Origin: Sipunculus nudus
Taxonomy: Eukaryota; Annelida; Sipuncula; Golfingiida; Sipunculidae
NCBI GenBank assembly: GCA_026874595.1
Contig: CM049307.1
Span: forward strand, 47,777,678-47,841,677
Reading direction: 5' to 3'
Length of the DNA stretch: 64,000 bases
A program made the translations under genes and the position numbers. Below the pieces are notes generated by a model. The model was not told the DNA's origin, did no database searches, and saw only the letters and a list, made by a program, of their open reading frames with translations. Shown one piece after another: positions 46,851-59,264 of this stretch; positions within the stretch are counted from its first letter, which is position 1; each line of letters begins with the position of its first letter.

Positions 46851-49066
46851 CAATTTTAGCTAAAATGAAAGCAGCGATTGCTCAGAATAAAACGAAACTG
46901 AAATGCTTTACAGTTTTTGATTGGTAAAATACGTGTGGTAGTCAGGATATTTTGGGACTATATTATTTCATAATTGCTTCCGCGGGGTCATTTTGGAAAA
47001 GTGCTCCCGTGAGTCACGGTCAAGGCCGGCTAGCAGGTGATGTCAACTTTGTGAGACCCTGAGAGGCGTGACAGTTCAGCCTGTCATTCCAGCAGAAGCA
47101 TCCAAGAACTGCGCCTCGCCTGGCCTCGCAAAAAGTGACTACATTCCTAGCATGACTCACATAACTGTTGCTGAGGATGACAATACATCATGTGGATTAT
47201 ATTAGCGGAAATACCATTGGCCTATTTGATTAGCTGTAATTATTGGCAGTGAGTTACTGCCATAAACACTAAAATAAATAAATCTTGCTTATCGCGAGAA
47301 CCAGGGACGACATTTGGCTTTTGTAGATCTGCCATAATCATTATATTACTCTGGAAGATTTGATCAATTCTTAATGAGTCTACAGTTAAATTAAATTGTT
47401 ATATCTTAACTTAAACATGTATTATCCAAATTCCCAATTTTTAGTATATTAATTATTTAAGAAATAATTTAATAAATACGTGTATTATAATTATCTGTAA
47501 TTGTAAACCTGTAGGCTTATTATGATACACTGTTATATATGTTTATTATTCAAGTATTTGGTATATTACCATATTTTATTGTACAGCTCTCTGTTAGGAC
47601 TGAATTGGAACTTAAAACATACTTTATACACAATTTAAGATCCAATCATTGGTATATTTCCAATTAGTATTTTTCCATTGTATGTATTTTTTTGTACATG
47701 GATTTTTTATCCAATGGCCATTCATTAAAATTCTCATACACTTTATCCAAATAATGCTCAATTGTAAAGCAGATATTTATAATCACCCTGAATTAAAGCT
47801 CTTTATTTGATTTGTTAAAGAAGAGTACATATAGTAATTATTTAATTAAGGCCCTCTATCTAGGTTATTTCCTTGAGTCGCATTATGTGCCTCATTTATC
47901 AAGTTGAATATGTACTGACCTTTCTAGTCGTATGGTACTAGGATCCTGGACATACTGAAACATAAGACATTTATGTGTTTATAAATTTTTTTATTAATGA
48001 ATAATTGAAGATAAATATCATAATCGATCCTGTGCACCATTTATGTGTTCATTGCTTTTAAATCTGATTGGTGTTATAAAAGTGGACTGAAAAAATATAT
48101 AAAAATACTCCGAACATATAGAGATAATTTTCTTTATGTTTCCTGATAAATAATATTAAGAAATTATAAGGTGAAAAAATATTTACATTTGGTCAGCTCT
48201 CCATTTTATAAAATCACATGTATTAAGGTTAGATTAGCCAGGGACAGGGTTTGATGAATCCAGCTATTCATGAGCAGAATTAACATGTAATCCCCAGTGG
48301 CAGATCCACCCTACCTTTCACACACTATCATCACCAGTTTTGATAAACAATGGATTAAATGCTATTCAGCACACTTTTGCAGACTTTGTTTAAATTCTTT
48401 ATTTAACTGAATAAAAACTGCATGGACAGATAAAAATTGTGTAAATATAAGTGAATTAGCATTTAAAGTCCACAGACTCGGGGTGAATTGAGTTGAAATG
48501 ATTAACCGGAACTTGTGTTCCAGGTCTCAAATATATTCACCAGAGGGTGGCCTTAATGGACAGGTAGTCTAATCAGAGAGATGGTCTTTCAGATAGGTTC
48601 TAAGTATTTGTTTTTGTTCAGCAGCAGCAGGCTCTATACACCTATCAATGAAATATCTGGTCACCAGTCATCGCAACAGATTGCAACATTTTTCATCTGT
48701 GAATTGAATTTCCATTGAATAAATATGATTTGAATTGGATTTATATTTGTTACACTATATATTTAATTGTAATTGGAGATCCATAAAAAATATCTTGAAT
48801 CAGAATTGAAAATCTTGAACTGACTACAGGTCTGCCCTTGTGTTCTGCAAGGAAAATAAACCAATGTGTCTTATTCCAAAAGAGCTTAATTATTGATTGG
48901 CTGCCAGCAGATTTTCTTAATCCTGATTGGTGGAACAGTTAAGAGTAACCAATCTTGCAGCTGTGAGGCTGATGGAGATTACTTCAGTGGATACAATATT
49001 TATTGACTGATTTCTTGTATATATGGGAATACATGAATAAATGTTTTTCAGTTTACAAGTAAAAAA
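46851..49066. other. region upstream of FDXR
   Basis: GC-richer DNA at 46980-47150 could be a distal promoter or exon. Just before the FDXR start, GATTGG (48896), ATTGG (48926) and CCAAT (48949) are CCAAT boxes in both orientations, within 180 bp of the ATG. CAG|TTTACAAG at 49051 could be an acceptor, so an upstream 5' exon is possible. No other gene is recognised. Confidence 0.4.
48893..49066 (+). promoter_or_regulatory. probable FDXR proximal promoter with CCAAT boxes
   Basis: Three CCAAT motifs (two as ATTGG) lie 115-170 bp before the FDXR start codon in a low-copy stretch. No TATA box stands out. An in-frame TGA at 49034 precludes a longer N-terminus. Confidence 0.4.
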
Positions 49067-49207
49067 ATGAGGCATCTTCGACAGTGTCAGCAGCTGAGAC
49101 GCCTACTATGTCGGCACTACAGCCAGCCTGTGACCAGGCATGGCCCACAGGTAGCGATTGTTGGAAGTGGACCGGCTGGCTTCTATACAGCACAACAGCT
49201 GCTGAAG
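49067..49207 (+). CDS. FDXR: FDXR exon 1
   Basis: Starts at AAAAAAATGAGG and ends CTGCTGAAG|GTGAGT. It encodes the targeting peptide and the FAD-binding loop, 47 codons. Confidence 0.95.
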
Positions 49208-52200
49208 GTGAGTAATCAGCACTGGTTATACTATTTTTGAAACAACAGGGCTGTTCAATCAGGAGAACAGTTGGAGAGTCCAGAATGTGCAGGCCAAGAT
49301 TTTGGAGGGTCACATTTGATTTAAAGCATCCCAAAGGGTGAGAAATGGTGTCAAATGTTGAAGGGAAATATGAAACCGGTTCATTTTTTAAAGTATTTAA
49401 AATCATCACATCATTATACTTTTGTGTATATGATGTCAGTATATTATTACTGGATTATATGACATGGGACACCTAATAGTTGTCAGCACAATTTACACCA
49501 TTGAGTGGTTTGTTTGAGTGAGTCAGCTTAATTAATTGAGTCAGGGATTGATAAAAGATCCAACTTTGATCCTCTGGATCCAACTGACAGAAATTTGTGA
49601 GTCTGATTGGACACTTAGACCTACAAAAACTAGCATCTGAAAGGTATTTTGACACTACCCCTGCATGCCTGAAAGCCATAGAACAAAGTGCTGGTGTTGG
49701 TGCTGTCATATCACTACACCAAGCATTGATATTTTAAACCTGAAGATGTTTTAGCAGCAGTTTAAACTGCTTACAACACCTCATGATTAGACTTGTGCAG
49801 CCATTTACTCTCTATCATCAGTAAAATATAGTAATATCCTCCATTAACTATCAAATTCTTGAGGTATCTGTTGCAAGAAATGGCTATTGTCCTTTATTGG
49901 GTCAGGTTCTGTAACTTCTGTAAGTATAAATAACTTCATCTATAAGTTATAAAAGAATAATATGGATTTGTATTTAACAAGTGAAATCCAAGGATGTGAT
50001 AATCAAGCTTTGTTTAGTAAAGCGTGCTTGTATGGCTCTGTAGCCCTGCTTTTTAAGTTTAATAAAATAATAATGATAATAATGATAAAAAATTAGGAAA
50101 ATCTTGTTTCAATGTACCATTTTTTTTTATTCACTGTGTTTATATTCTGTATTTACAGGGCCATCCCGGCATCCAGGTCGATATATATGAGAAATTACCA
50201 GTTCCTTTTGGACTAGTTCGCTTTGGTGTTGCTCCAGATCATCCGGAAGTGAAGGTAAATTTATTACACTTTATTTGTGTTAATGGTACTTTTATGTACT
50301 ACACATGTAAGTACACTTTGGGATTTCAGATATTTCAAATTCACTGGGAATCAAGCATGGGAGAGACATGAAACAAAGTACATGTACTAATAAGGGAGAG
50401 AAAGAGACATTGAAATGGTTTGCATAAATATAAATGTTAGAATAATAGGTTTTTATTTCGGCTGACTCTAAGTCATCTGAGCTATAGTTGTGGTCCATTG
50501 GCTGTCATCCATCCGTCCGTTTGCTGTCCTTAGATGTGGCACATTTTGAAACCATAAGACCTAGGAATCCAAAATTTGGCATAATGTTAGATGTCCCCAA
50601 GATGTCCTACCAAGCTGAAAACTGTGTCTTTGTGACTTTGTTCCTTTGAGAAATTAAGGAAAAATCTCAATTTTTTTTATTAAAAACCTATTTTCAAACT
50701 TCAGGACTGCTAATATCAAAACCACTCATCTGTTTATCCTCAAATTTACCATAAATATTCCTCTATATAGTTCCTGTGTACATGCCAGATATTAGGTCTG
50801 TATTATAAAATTGTATCAGCCAAAACAAAGTTTTGTGGATACTATGTTTTTGACCAGGTTCCGCTGCCGCCACGTCCGTTTCAGGAGAACTCCTCTGAAC
50901 CTACTGAACTGATTTTTCCGAAACTTACACCAAATATTGGTGACATGTGAACTGGTGCCTAAACAATTGGTGAGGACCTCTGACTATTCCTCTCTGCCCA
51001 GCGTCCATTTGTGCGTCTGTTTCCACACAATAACCCACATATCTCGGGAACCGTTTGACCGATTAGAAAAAAAATTTGTACAAATGTGGCCCTTGGAAAG
51101 CTTTATAACATACACAAAAAATGGTGGCGCCACCTGCAACCATGTTTGCACAGTGTCCATCTGTTCGTCTGCCTTAGGTTAAAATCACTCATATCTCTGC
51201 AGTGGTTTGACTGATTCACCTGAAATTCAGCATGCTTATACATCATGGATAGCTTTCTTGATTATATGACAGATGGTGCCACCTACATTCACATTCACAC
51301 TGCAGACATCCATGCTTATATCTCTGGACTGGTTTGACGTATCTTCCTGAAAATTTGCATGTGTATAGATCTCACATAGCTCTTTATCATAAACAAAACT
51401 AGTGGCGCCACCTGCAACCATTTTTGCACAGCGTCCGTCTGTTTGTCTGCCATGGGATAAGTCACTCATATCTCAGTAGTGGTTTGACTTATCCATCTGA
51501 AATTTTGCAGGTTCATACATCTTGGATAGCTTTCTCGATTTAATGAGAGGTGGAGCCACCTACATTCACGTTTACTCTGCTCACTTTCAAGCTCATATCT
51601 CGGGAACCGTCTAACCAATTGGGCCAAAATTTTGCTTGTGTATAGATCTCACATAGCTCTTAATCATAGGCAAAACTGGTGGCGCCACCTGCAACCACTT
51701 ATGCACAGCGTCCATCTGTTCATCTGCCTTGGGATAAAATCACTCGTATTTCAGCAGGGTTTGACTGATCCACCTGAAATTTTGATTGTTTATACATCCT
51801 GGACAATTTTCTAGATTTTATGACAGGTGGCACCACCTACATTCACGTTTAAGCTGCAGACATCCATGCTAATATGCAACACACCTCACTCTATTCCCCT
51901 TGCCACTTAATCCATGCCTCACTTCACCCGTCCCACTCTGATTTCTGCGGATACACATAGTCGCTTGTCGACTACCCATATTCTTGTTTTAAAATGTCCT
52001 AGTTTGAAACTTGCAGGTCAGAAACGTCCATTTTGCTGAAATCATAATGACTAAGATAGATATGCAGGACTTAAGAGGATCAATATTAAATTTTAAAAAT
52101 AAACCTCCATTTGTACTCCTAAAGACCTAAACTTTGCACAAGTTTGCATTAGGCCTGTAGGCCTTGTTTATATAATTAGAACTGTATTATGTTATCGCTA

Positions 52201-52934
52201 AAGTCCTGCCATATTGCCTGTTTCTTTTAATTATACCGTAAGTCTCACAATGGATGCAACAGCATGCTTGGTCAGTTAAAATACAGATGTCACCAAATAA
52301 AGATAAATGGATAAGTCATCAAACAGGTACAATTTCAGTCCTCACACTGTCATTATACACTGCAGTCATTCTATATTTCTACTAACCGCTGCTTTGTATA
52401 GCAAGATTCTCCGGAATTCACCACCAGGGCTGGCACAGGGCAAAGCATTGTTATCAGACCAATGAGAGCATGGTATTGCATTGTGCATCCAACTCTAAGT
52501 TTCAAACCTGCCACAGCTCACTCACATTGGTTTGATGTGCAGTCTGATACTGCACTGTCAGTCGTCTGATTACAATTCTTGGCACTGTGTAAGCTCTGGT
52601 GTAGAAACTTAAGAAAAAGCAGCAGTACAAAGCAGCAGTAAATGTGAAGGAGATCTGGAACATCTGCAGTGAAGTGTTAAATATGTTGAGAAGATTCAGT
52701 GTCAGTGGTTGATTCTCAGATTTAATTCTCAAATGTTCTGTTAAGCTTTAAACACTTGTACATACATATGTAGAATTTAGATGTTATATTTATGTATTTT
52801 CTTTATTTCAGAATGTGATAAACACCTTTACACAGACAGCAAACAACCCTCGCTGTTCCTTCTTAGGGAATGTGAATGTGGGTTCTGATGTTACTGTGCA
52901 GCAACTGAGCCGAGCGTACACAGCTGTGGTGCTG
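49067..52934 (+). CDS. FDXR: NADPH:adrenodoxin (ferredoxin) oxidoreductase, first three exons
   Basis: Exons 49067-49207, 50159-50254 and 52812-52934 are in phase 0 and encode 120 residues. The enzyme is a mitochondrial matrix FAD protein that passes electrons from NADPH to [2Fe-2S] ferredoxin for mitochondrial P450s and for Fe-S cluster and heme A synthesis. Residues 1-25 are rich in Arg, Leu and Gln with no acidic residue, as in a mitochondrial presequence. VGSGPAG (32-38) is the FAD-binding GxGxxG loop. [29 protein letters not shown] and DHPEVKNVINTF are near-invariant family segments. Exon 3 ends in YTAVVL|GTGAGT, after which the family continues with SYGAED. That exon and the NADP-binding half are not in the window, so the gene runs past 64000. 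No break is visible. Confidence 0.97.
50159..50254 (+). CDS. FDXR: FDXR exon 2
   Basis: Lies between GTATTTACAG| and GTGAAG|GTAAAT. It is 32 codons containing the highly conserved [17 protein letters not shown]. Too short to appear as a long open frame. Confidence 0.96.
50455..52166 (-). mobile_element. family-B-like element, copy B5, in FDXR intron 2
   Basis: The right-end hairpin lies at about 50458-50488 (CGGCTGACTCTAAGTCATCT, then GAGC), followed by the CCATCCGTCCG stretch and the module seen at 20200-20470 in reverse. The outer left end is GCATTAGGCCTGTAGGCCTT at 52146-52165. It contains A3 (50811-51986). It makes up most of the 2.56-kb intron. Confidence 0.65.
50811..51986 (-). mobile_element. 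family A element, copy A3, nested in B5
   Basis: It is a reverse-orientation copy. Its right-end hairpin (TTGTATCAGCCAAAAC paired with GTTTTGTGGATAC) starts at 50811. The palindromic left end ends at 51986 (GACTACCCATATTCTTG). GTGGCGCCACC recurs at 51123, 51402 and 51679, alternating with half-units at about 51271, 51549 and 51827, again a ~280-bp dimer. Confidence 0.75.
52812..52934 (+). CDS. FDXR: FDXR exon 3
   Basis: Lies between CTTTATTTCAG| and GTGCTG|GTGAGT. It is 41 codons, [20 protein letters not shown] through AYTAVVL, matching the family closely. Confidence 0.96.
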
Positions 52935-53251
52935 GTGAGTACCAATACAGCCTCTACAAGTTGTATGATATCAGTATACTGTAAAGCTATTTTCTTAGTC
53001 ATCAAGGTATATAATAATGCATATTTAAAAGTTTGTTTTTTGTTGCACTTCCCTGGCCAGTTCTTCAATTCACCACACCAAACCTGTTATATTCAAAACA
53101 AGTTAACATGAGTCTTTGTCAGGTCAACACTCATGTTGCAGAGTGGAGTCCTTTGGGTTTACACTTTGTTTATTTATGATGTTCAAAATCGTCTTATATA
53201 CAAATAGTTACACTTCAAACATACAGTTAGCAATTGTCTGAGATGATTTTT

Positions 53252-55412
53252 TGCTCAGCTGACTGAAAGTCATCAGAGCTATAGCAATTACTCTTCGTCC
53301 GTTGTCCGTCTGTCCAGCTGTCCGTTAACAGGGCACAAATGGTAACCACTGGACCTGAAATCTTCTTACTTGATATCCAGGGAGGTCCATGAAGAATCTC
53401 CTTGGAAACCTGAAATTAGGTCTCTGTTACCCATATTCTCTGAGCTATGGGTCTCTAAAATACCCCCCAGAATATTTAAAAAATTTGAAACAAAAACTTC
53501 AGTAACTGAATTACTACTGCCTTGATCACCATGATTTTTTGCATGAATATTGATCATGGTGTGTTCCATCAGTTCATGCAAACTGGTGATGCCACCTGTT
53601 TTTTTCTCATTTTTACGATTTTATTCTCTATTTTTGATATCTTCAAAGAAGCTGTCATCTGTTAACAGGGCACAAATCATAACCGTTGGACCTGGATTCT
53701 TCTAACTTGAAATCAAGGGAGGCCACTAAAAAGTCTCTGTGGAAACATGTTATTAGGTCTCTGTTACTCATATCCTCCTAGCTATATAGCCCTCAGAATA
53801 ATTCAAAATTTGATACAAAAACTTCAGTACCTGAATTACTACTGCCTTGATCACCATGATTTTTTGCATGAATATTGATCATGGAGTGTTCCATCAGTTC
53901 CTGCAAACCTGTGGCGCCACCTGTATTTTTTCTCATTTTTACGATTTTATTCTCTCTTTTTGATAACTTCAAAGAAGCTGTCATCTGTTTACAGGGCACA
54001 AATCATAACTGCTGGACCTGGAATTTTCTAACTTAACATCCAGGGAGGTCCATGGAATGTCTCTTTTTAAACATGAAATTGGGTCTCTGTTACTCATATC
54101 CTCCTTACTATGGGGCTCCTAAGTAGCCCTCAGAATAATTAAAAATTTGAAACAAAAGCTAGAGTATCTGAATAAATACTACCTTGAACACCATGATTCT
54201 TTGCATGATGTTGGTCATGGAGTGTTCCATCAGTTCCTGCAAACCTGTGGCGCCTCCTGTATTTTTTCTAATTTTTACAATTTTTTTCCTCTATTTTTGA
54301 TAACTTCAAAGATGCTGTCATCTGTTTACAGGGCACAAATCGTATCTGCTGAACCTGGAATTTTCTAACTTAATATCCAGGGAGGTCCATGAAACGTCTC
54401 TGTGGAAACATGAAATTGGGTCTCTGTTACTCATATCCTCCTAGCTATGGGGCTCCTAAGTAGCCCTCAGAATAATTAAAAATTTGTTACAAAAGCTAGA
54501 GTATCTGAATAACTACTACCTTGAACACCATGATTCTTTGCATGATGTTGGTCATGGAGTGTTCCATCAGTTCCTACAAACCTGTGGCGCCTCCTGTATT
54601 TTTTCTAATTTTTACAAATTTTTTCCTCTTTTTTTGATAACTTCAAAGAAGCTGTCATCTATCTACTGGGCACAATTGTAACTGCTGGACCTGGAATTTT
54701 CTAACTTAATATCCAGGGAGGTCCATGAAACGTCTCTGTGGAAACATGAAATTGGGTCTCTGTTACTCATATCCTCCTAGCTATGGGGCTCCTAAGTAGC
54801 CCTCAGAATAATTCAAAAATTGATACAAAAGCTAGAGTATCTGAATAAATACTGCATTGATCACCATGATTTTTTGCATGATGTTGGACATGGAGTGTGC
54901 CATCAGTTCCTGCTAACTGGTGGCGCCACCTGTATTTTTCTAATTTTAACGATTTTTTTCTGTATTTTTAAATCATCAAAGAAGCTGTCATCTGTTAACA
55001 GGGCACAAATCGTAACCACTGGACCTGGAATCTTCTAACTTGCCTTTAAAGAAGGTCCATGAAGGTCTCTATGGAAATCTGAAATTAGGTCTCTGTTACC
55101 CATATCCTCCAAGCTATGGAGCTCGTAAGTACCCCCAGATTAACTAAAATTTGATACTAAAGCTAGAGTATCTGATAACTATGGCATTGAAAACAATGAT
55201 TCTTTGCATGAATATTGGTCATGGAGTGTTTCATCAGTTCCTGCAAACTGTTGGTGCAACCTCTATTTTTCTAATTTTTACAATTTTTTTTTACAAAAAC
55301 TCTGCGTTAGTTTCCAGAGAACTACTCTGAGACCCTTGGAACGATCTTTCATTTTGCACATTGTTCAACATTTCTTTAATTCAGCTGAGCGTCATGGCCC
55401 ATGGGCCACTTG
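53252..55412 (-). mobile_element. family B element, copy B4
   Basis: Hairpin end GCTCAGCTGACT / AGTCATCAGAGC at 53253-53277, then CGTCCGTTGTCCGTCTGTCC. The opposite end CAGCTGAGCGTCATGGCCCA then TGGGCCACTTG closes at 55412. It is reverse in orientation to B3 and has six tandem units. It lies in FDXR intron 3. Confidence 0.8.
53586..55260 (-). repeat. ~336-bp tandem units of family B
   Basis: GTGGCGCCACC or variants at 53586, 53911, 54247, 54584 and 54920, and an eroded one near 55253. Steps are 325, 336, 337, 336. Units match the B3 array in reverse (CATCAGTTCCTGCAAACC, GGTCTCTGTTACnCATATCC). Confidence 0.85.
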
Positions 55413-55418
55413 TTACTG

Positions 55419-55852
55419 AAAGGTGCCCAATCACCTACCTTTTGAACAAGAATTTATGTAATTCTGGCTTCCACTTTGTATATATTAATGCTCTAAGGGT
55501 TATTTTTGCTTGTGAAAATTATTTATAATGCCTTCATGAAGGATGTATGAACTTGTTTATCAACAAGATGTTTGTAAATACAGCAATGTTGACAAACAGA
55601 AAAACATGTAACCTAAAACATAGGTTCCTATGTGGAGGCAGAAAGGTCACATGTTGCAAAATGCTATTTGCAAAGCTCTTTTATGATTTTTTTTTTGATT
55701 ATTATGATTGGCCCCACATATTATAAACGCATTGATATGAACAAAACAAGCAGCCTGTGTGCTGTGATATTCACATTTTCTGGCCATTTTTATAAAAGCT
55801 CCAAGGGATAACTTTTAGTTTATAAAGGTTAGATAGGTGATTGGGCCCCTTT
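55419..55852. mobile_element. MITE-like element with ~22-bp inverted ends
   Basis: AAAGGTGCCCAATCACCTAC at 55419 is mirrored by TAGGTGATTGGGCCCCTTT ending at 55852. It is 434 bp and non-coding. It abuts B4, and no clear target duplication was found. Confidence 0.6.
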
Positions 55853-56109
55853 AATACAGTTTCCTAAAGATATGAGGGAACCCGGCCTTTGACCTAAATA
55901 TGAAAAAAAAAGAAAATTAAATTATTAAGCACCAAAAAAAATTGCCCAAATTTGTGTCTAGGAACTAAAATACCTATTTCTGTAGGCAATAATTATGTAT
56001 AAAGTCTAGAGGTATTCTGGCACATCTGTTCACTTGGGCCAAGGTGTTTTGCCATCCTTTTCTAAAGTTCTCTATCCTGTCCTTGTTTACTCTGCATGCT
56101 CTTTCTCTT

Positions 56110-56128
56110 TCTCTCTCTCTCTCTCTCT
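56110..56128 (+). repeat. (CT)n microsatellite
   Basis: A perfect CT run within a longer pyrimidine-rich stretch (about 56098-56165). Confidence 0.9.
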
Positions 56129-56436
56129 GAGTCTCATTATCCTCCTTCCTTGTCTCCTCACTCTACTCTCTGCTGACTCTACTGATGGATTACTTGACCA
56201 TTTCTAATATTTAAATACATGCACATGAGTAGAAGTTAGAACAGCTCCAATGGACACACATTAAACAAATATTAGTGATCACATTTTGGCAACTGCTGAT
56301 TTCATTTATGGTCCACTGGTTACAGGGAGGCCACTCGGTTAATTAACCAAAATATACCAGATACTGTGGTTGGCTGCATATTCACGAGGCTGAAATTTTA
56401 GCGATTTCTCCATTTTTAATGTTTCGGGAGGGTTTC

Positions 56437-57258
56437 ATTGGCCCAATCGGTCAAACGGTTCCCAAGATATGAGCTTGGATGTCTGCTGCATAAACTCGAA
56501 TGTAGGTGGTGCCACCTGTCATAAAATCAAGACAGCTGTCGGGGATGTATAAACCTGCAAAATTTTAGGCAGATATGTCAAACCACTGCCGAGATATGAG
56601 TGATTTTATCCCATGGCAGACAAATAGACGGGAGCTGTGCAAAAATGGCTGCAGGTGGTGCCACCAGTTTTGCGTATGATAAAGAGCTATGTGAGATCTA
56701 TACAAATTGCAAAATTTTGGCCCAATCTGTCAAACGGTTCCCAAGATATGAGCTTGGATGTCTGCAGCATAAACGTGAATGTAGGTGGCGCCACCTGTCA
56801 TAAAATCAGAAAAGCTATCCAGGATGTATACGCATGCCGAATTTCAGGTGAATTAGTAAAACTACTGCAGAGATATGAGTGATGTTAACCCAAGGCAGAC
56901 GAACAGATGGACACTGTGCAAACATGGTTGCAGGTGGCGCCACCATTTTTTGTGTATGTTATAAAGCTCTCCAAGGGCTACATTTGTGCAAAAAAATTTT
57001 CCTGATCGGTCAAGCGGTTCCTGAGATATGTGGGTTTATGTGTGGAAACAGACACACAAACGGATGCAGAGCACAGAGGAAAGGTCAGAGGTCAAAACAA
57101 AATCGGGGCGCAGCAGTTCACATGTGACCCGAACATAATCCAGGGTTTCGTAAAATTCTGCCCAGCGGTTACGGAGGAGTTCTCCGGACACCTACGCCGC
57201 GGCGGCGGCGGCCAGCTGAAAACATAGTATAAGCATAACTCTGTTTTGGCGGATACAA
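56437..57258 (+). mobile_element. family A element, copy A4, 5'-truncated
   Basis: It begins within a unit (ATTGGCCCAATCGGTCAAAC) and ends in TTTTGGCGGATACAA at 57258. GGTGGCGCCACC or variants at about 56507, 56655, 56786 and 56934. The usual palindromic left end is missing. Confidence 0.7.
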
Positions 57259-57261
57259 TTA

Positions 57262-57330
57262 TCAGTAACTTGAAAACAAGTAGTTAATTGATTCTGGTGC
57301 TGCATGGAAGTTATCAATTAAGTAAGTAAA

Positions 57331-57386
<56 letters not shown>

Positions 57387-57749
57387 ACACTGAAGAAAAA
57401 CAACACTGTTAATTCACGACAGACTTTTTCATGGGATGCGACCTGATCATCAGATAAATGTTGTTACAATGAAGTTAACGGCGTGGTTTGAAAGGCCAAG
57501 ACTTAAAGATATTCTAGATTATGCTTTGTGAGTATCGGGGAGAGCATGTAAATGATTGACACTGATCCTATTGCTCTTGGGGGCACAATAGGATTATTCG
57601 GTGTACACGTGCGATACAGGAACATAAAAAGGTTTGTTGCTGTTTTAATGTTTATTATTTAATACAAGATATTTTACCAGGATGCCCATTTAGCATAGTA
57701 TGATTTTTAATAGGATCCTGGGGACTTTACAACGGAGGGTAACTCTACC

Positions 57750-57784
<35 letters not shown>

Positions 57785-58052
57785 AATCATTCTAGGGGAC
57801 TGACAGGGTTTCTCAGAAACCTGTCAGGATTAAGTGGAAAAATCAGTGCTGCTATAGGACACATTATTTAGCTTCTCTGCTCACCATTTTATAGGCTCTG
57901 TTGTATAGGATAAATGGAGTTAATAATTTTCACGGGTATTATTTTTTTTATATAGTCATCAGTGTATCTCCTGGTTAAAAATTATCAGAAACTTAAAAAC
58001 AATAGTTAATTGATTCTGGTGCTGCATGGAAGTTATCAATTAAGTAAATAAA

Positions 58053-58103
<51 letters not shown>

Positions 58104-58250
58104 TGTGTGAATAATTCTAGGGGACTGACAAGGTTTCTCAGAAACCTGTCAGAATTAAGTGGAAAAATCAGTGCTGCTATAGGACACATTATTTAGATTC
58201 TCTGCTTACCTTTTTATAGGCTTTATTGTATAGGATAAATGGAGTTAAAA
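57262..58250 (+). repeat. duplicated block with (TA)n and a CTGACAGG hairpin
   Basis: The text GTTAATTGATTCTGGTGCTG at about 57283 recurs at 58006. The text after the TA runs (CTAGGGGACTGACA onward) at 57793 recurs at 58119. (TA)n runs lie at 57335-57384, 57753-57781 and 58056-58101. Each hairpin is CTGACAGG / CCTGTCAG with TTTCT / AGAAA inside. Copy 1 is split by ~370 bp of unrelated sequence starting ACAACACTGAAG. Confidence 0.75.
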
Positions 58251-58295
58251 ATAACCAGTTAACCTGTTTTTCCATAGAAAGCGAAGGTTGTGACA

Positions 58296-58563
58296 TATAC
58301 ACACAGGTCAAATGTTAAATACATTATGTACATATATGTTACATTAGGATCAAATCATTTTATATACACACAGGTCAAAGGTTAAATACATTGTGTACAT
58401 ATATATTACATTAGGATCAAATCATTTTATATACACACAGGTCAAAGGTTAAATACATTGTGTACATATATATTACATTAGGATCAAATCATTTTATATA
58501 CACACAGGTCAAAGGTTAAATACATTGTGTACATATATGTTACATTAGGATCACATCATTTTA
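58296..58563 (+). repeat. 67-bp tandem repeat, four copies
   Basis: ACACAGGTCAAAGGTTAAAT recurs with exact 67-bp steps (anchor bases 58306, 58373, 58440 and 58507). Only a few substitutions separate the copies. Confidence 0.92.
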
Positions 58564-59264
58564 CTTTTTTATGCCGTAGTTTTATGACCAGCAGTTCTAT
58601 TTATATCCTGTATAGTCTTAAATCAGATAAATAACCATGTAGCTGAAAACCAGTAAATAACCTCAGCTTTTCCTTTCAATGCAGAACAAATGTTATGGGG
58701 CACAAGCATTGATCACTGTCATAAGCAGTTCTGTCTTACGTATATATGTAGACTTAATTTTGTCACCCCAGCTTTTGGAAGGCAAGTCACATCCTAAACA
58801 AAGTATTTCATATAATTGGTCTGCCTTCTTTGTGATAATAGTTCAGATACAGATTAAGGAATAATAAATAAGGATTAGAATAATCCATCCTGATGAATAT
58901 GGTGACTAAATATTTTCAGTTCCTTGTATGTGTGTGTGTATGTGTGTATGTGTCTGTCTGTTAGGAAATGTTTGTAATAACTGGGCAAGGATAGACATTG
59001 ATAAAATAGAAACCTTCCTTAACACATGCTGCTGGCCATGTTAGGTTTTGGAGTGATTTAATCCACAGCTCATAGCTGATGAGTACTTAACATGCTGTAA
59101 AGGCATGGTATCTGTCATGCCTGCTTTGTCTGTACAGTGCGCAAACTGTTAATTTACTGTGCCAGATGGTAAGGTGTTATGTTTTTACCCTGGTTGGTAA
59201 CTAGATTTGTTTTGTTTTTTTAAACGAAATGTGATGAGCAGATTTTGATGAAATTCATGCAGGG
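58564..59264. other. FDXR intron 3, nothing recognised
   Basis: A (TG)n-rich run lies at 58927-58960. No exon-like coding similarity to FDXR exon 4 was found. Confidence 0.4.

Noticed and set aside
57385-57480. Hammerhead-ribozyme-like CTGATGA...GAAA on the minus strand
   Set aside because: The bases between CTGATGA and GAAA do not form the required helix II, so the core is not supported.
58296-58563. CRISPR-like spacing of repeats
   Set aside because: Units are contiguous with no unique spacers, in a eukaryotic intron. An ordinary tandem repeat.
58676-58864. Possible FDXR exon 4 after TTTCAATGCAG (58682)
   Set aside because: The following text does not encode the expected SYGAED-type continuation, so it is not an FDXR exon.
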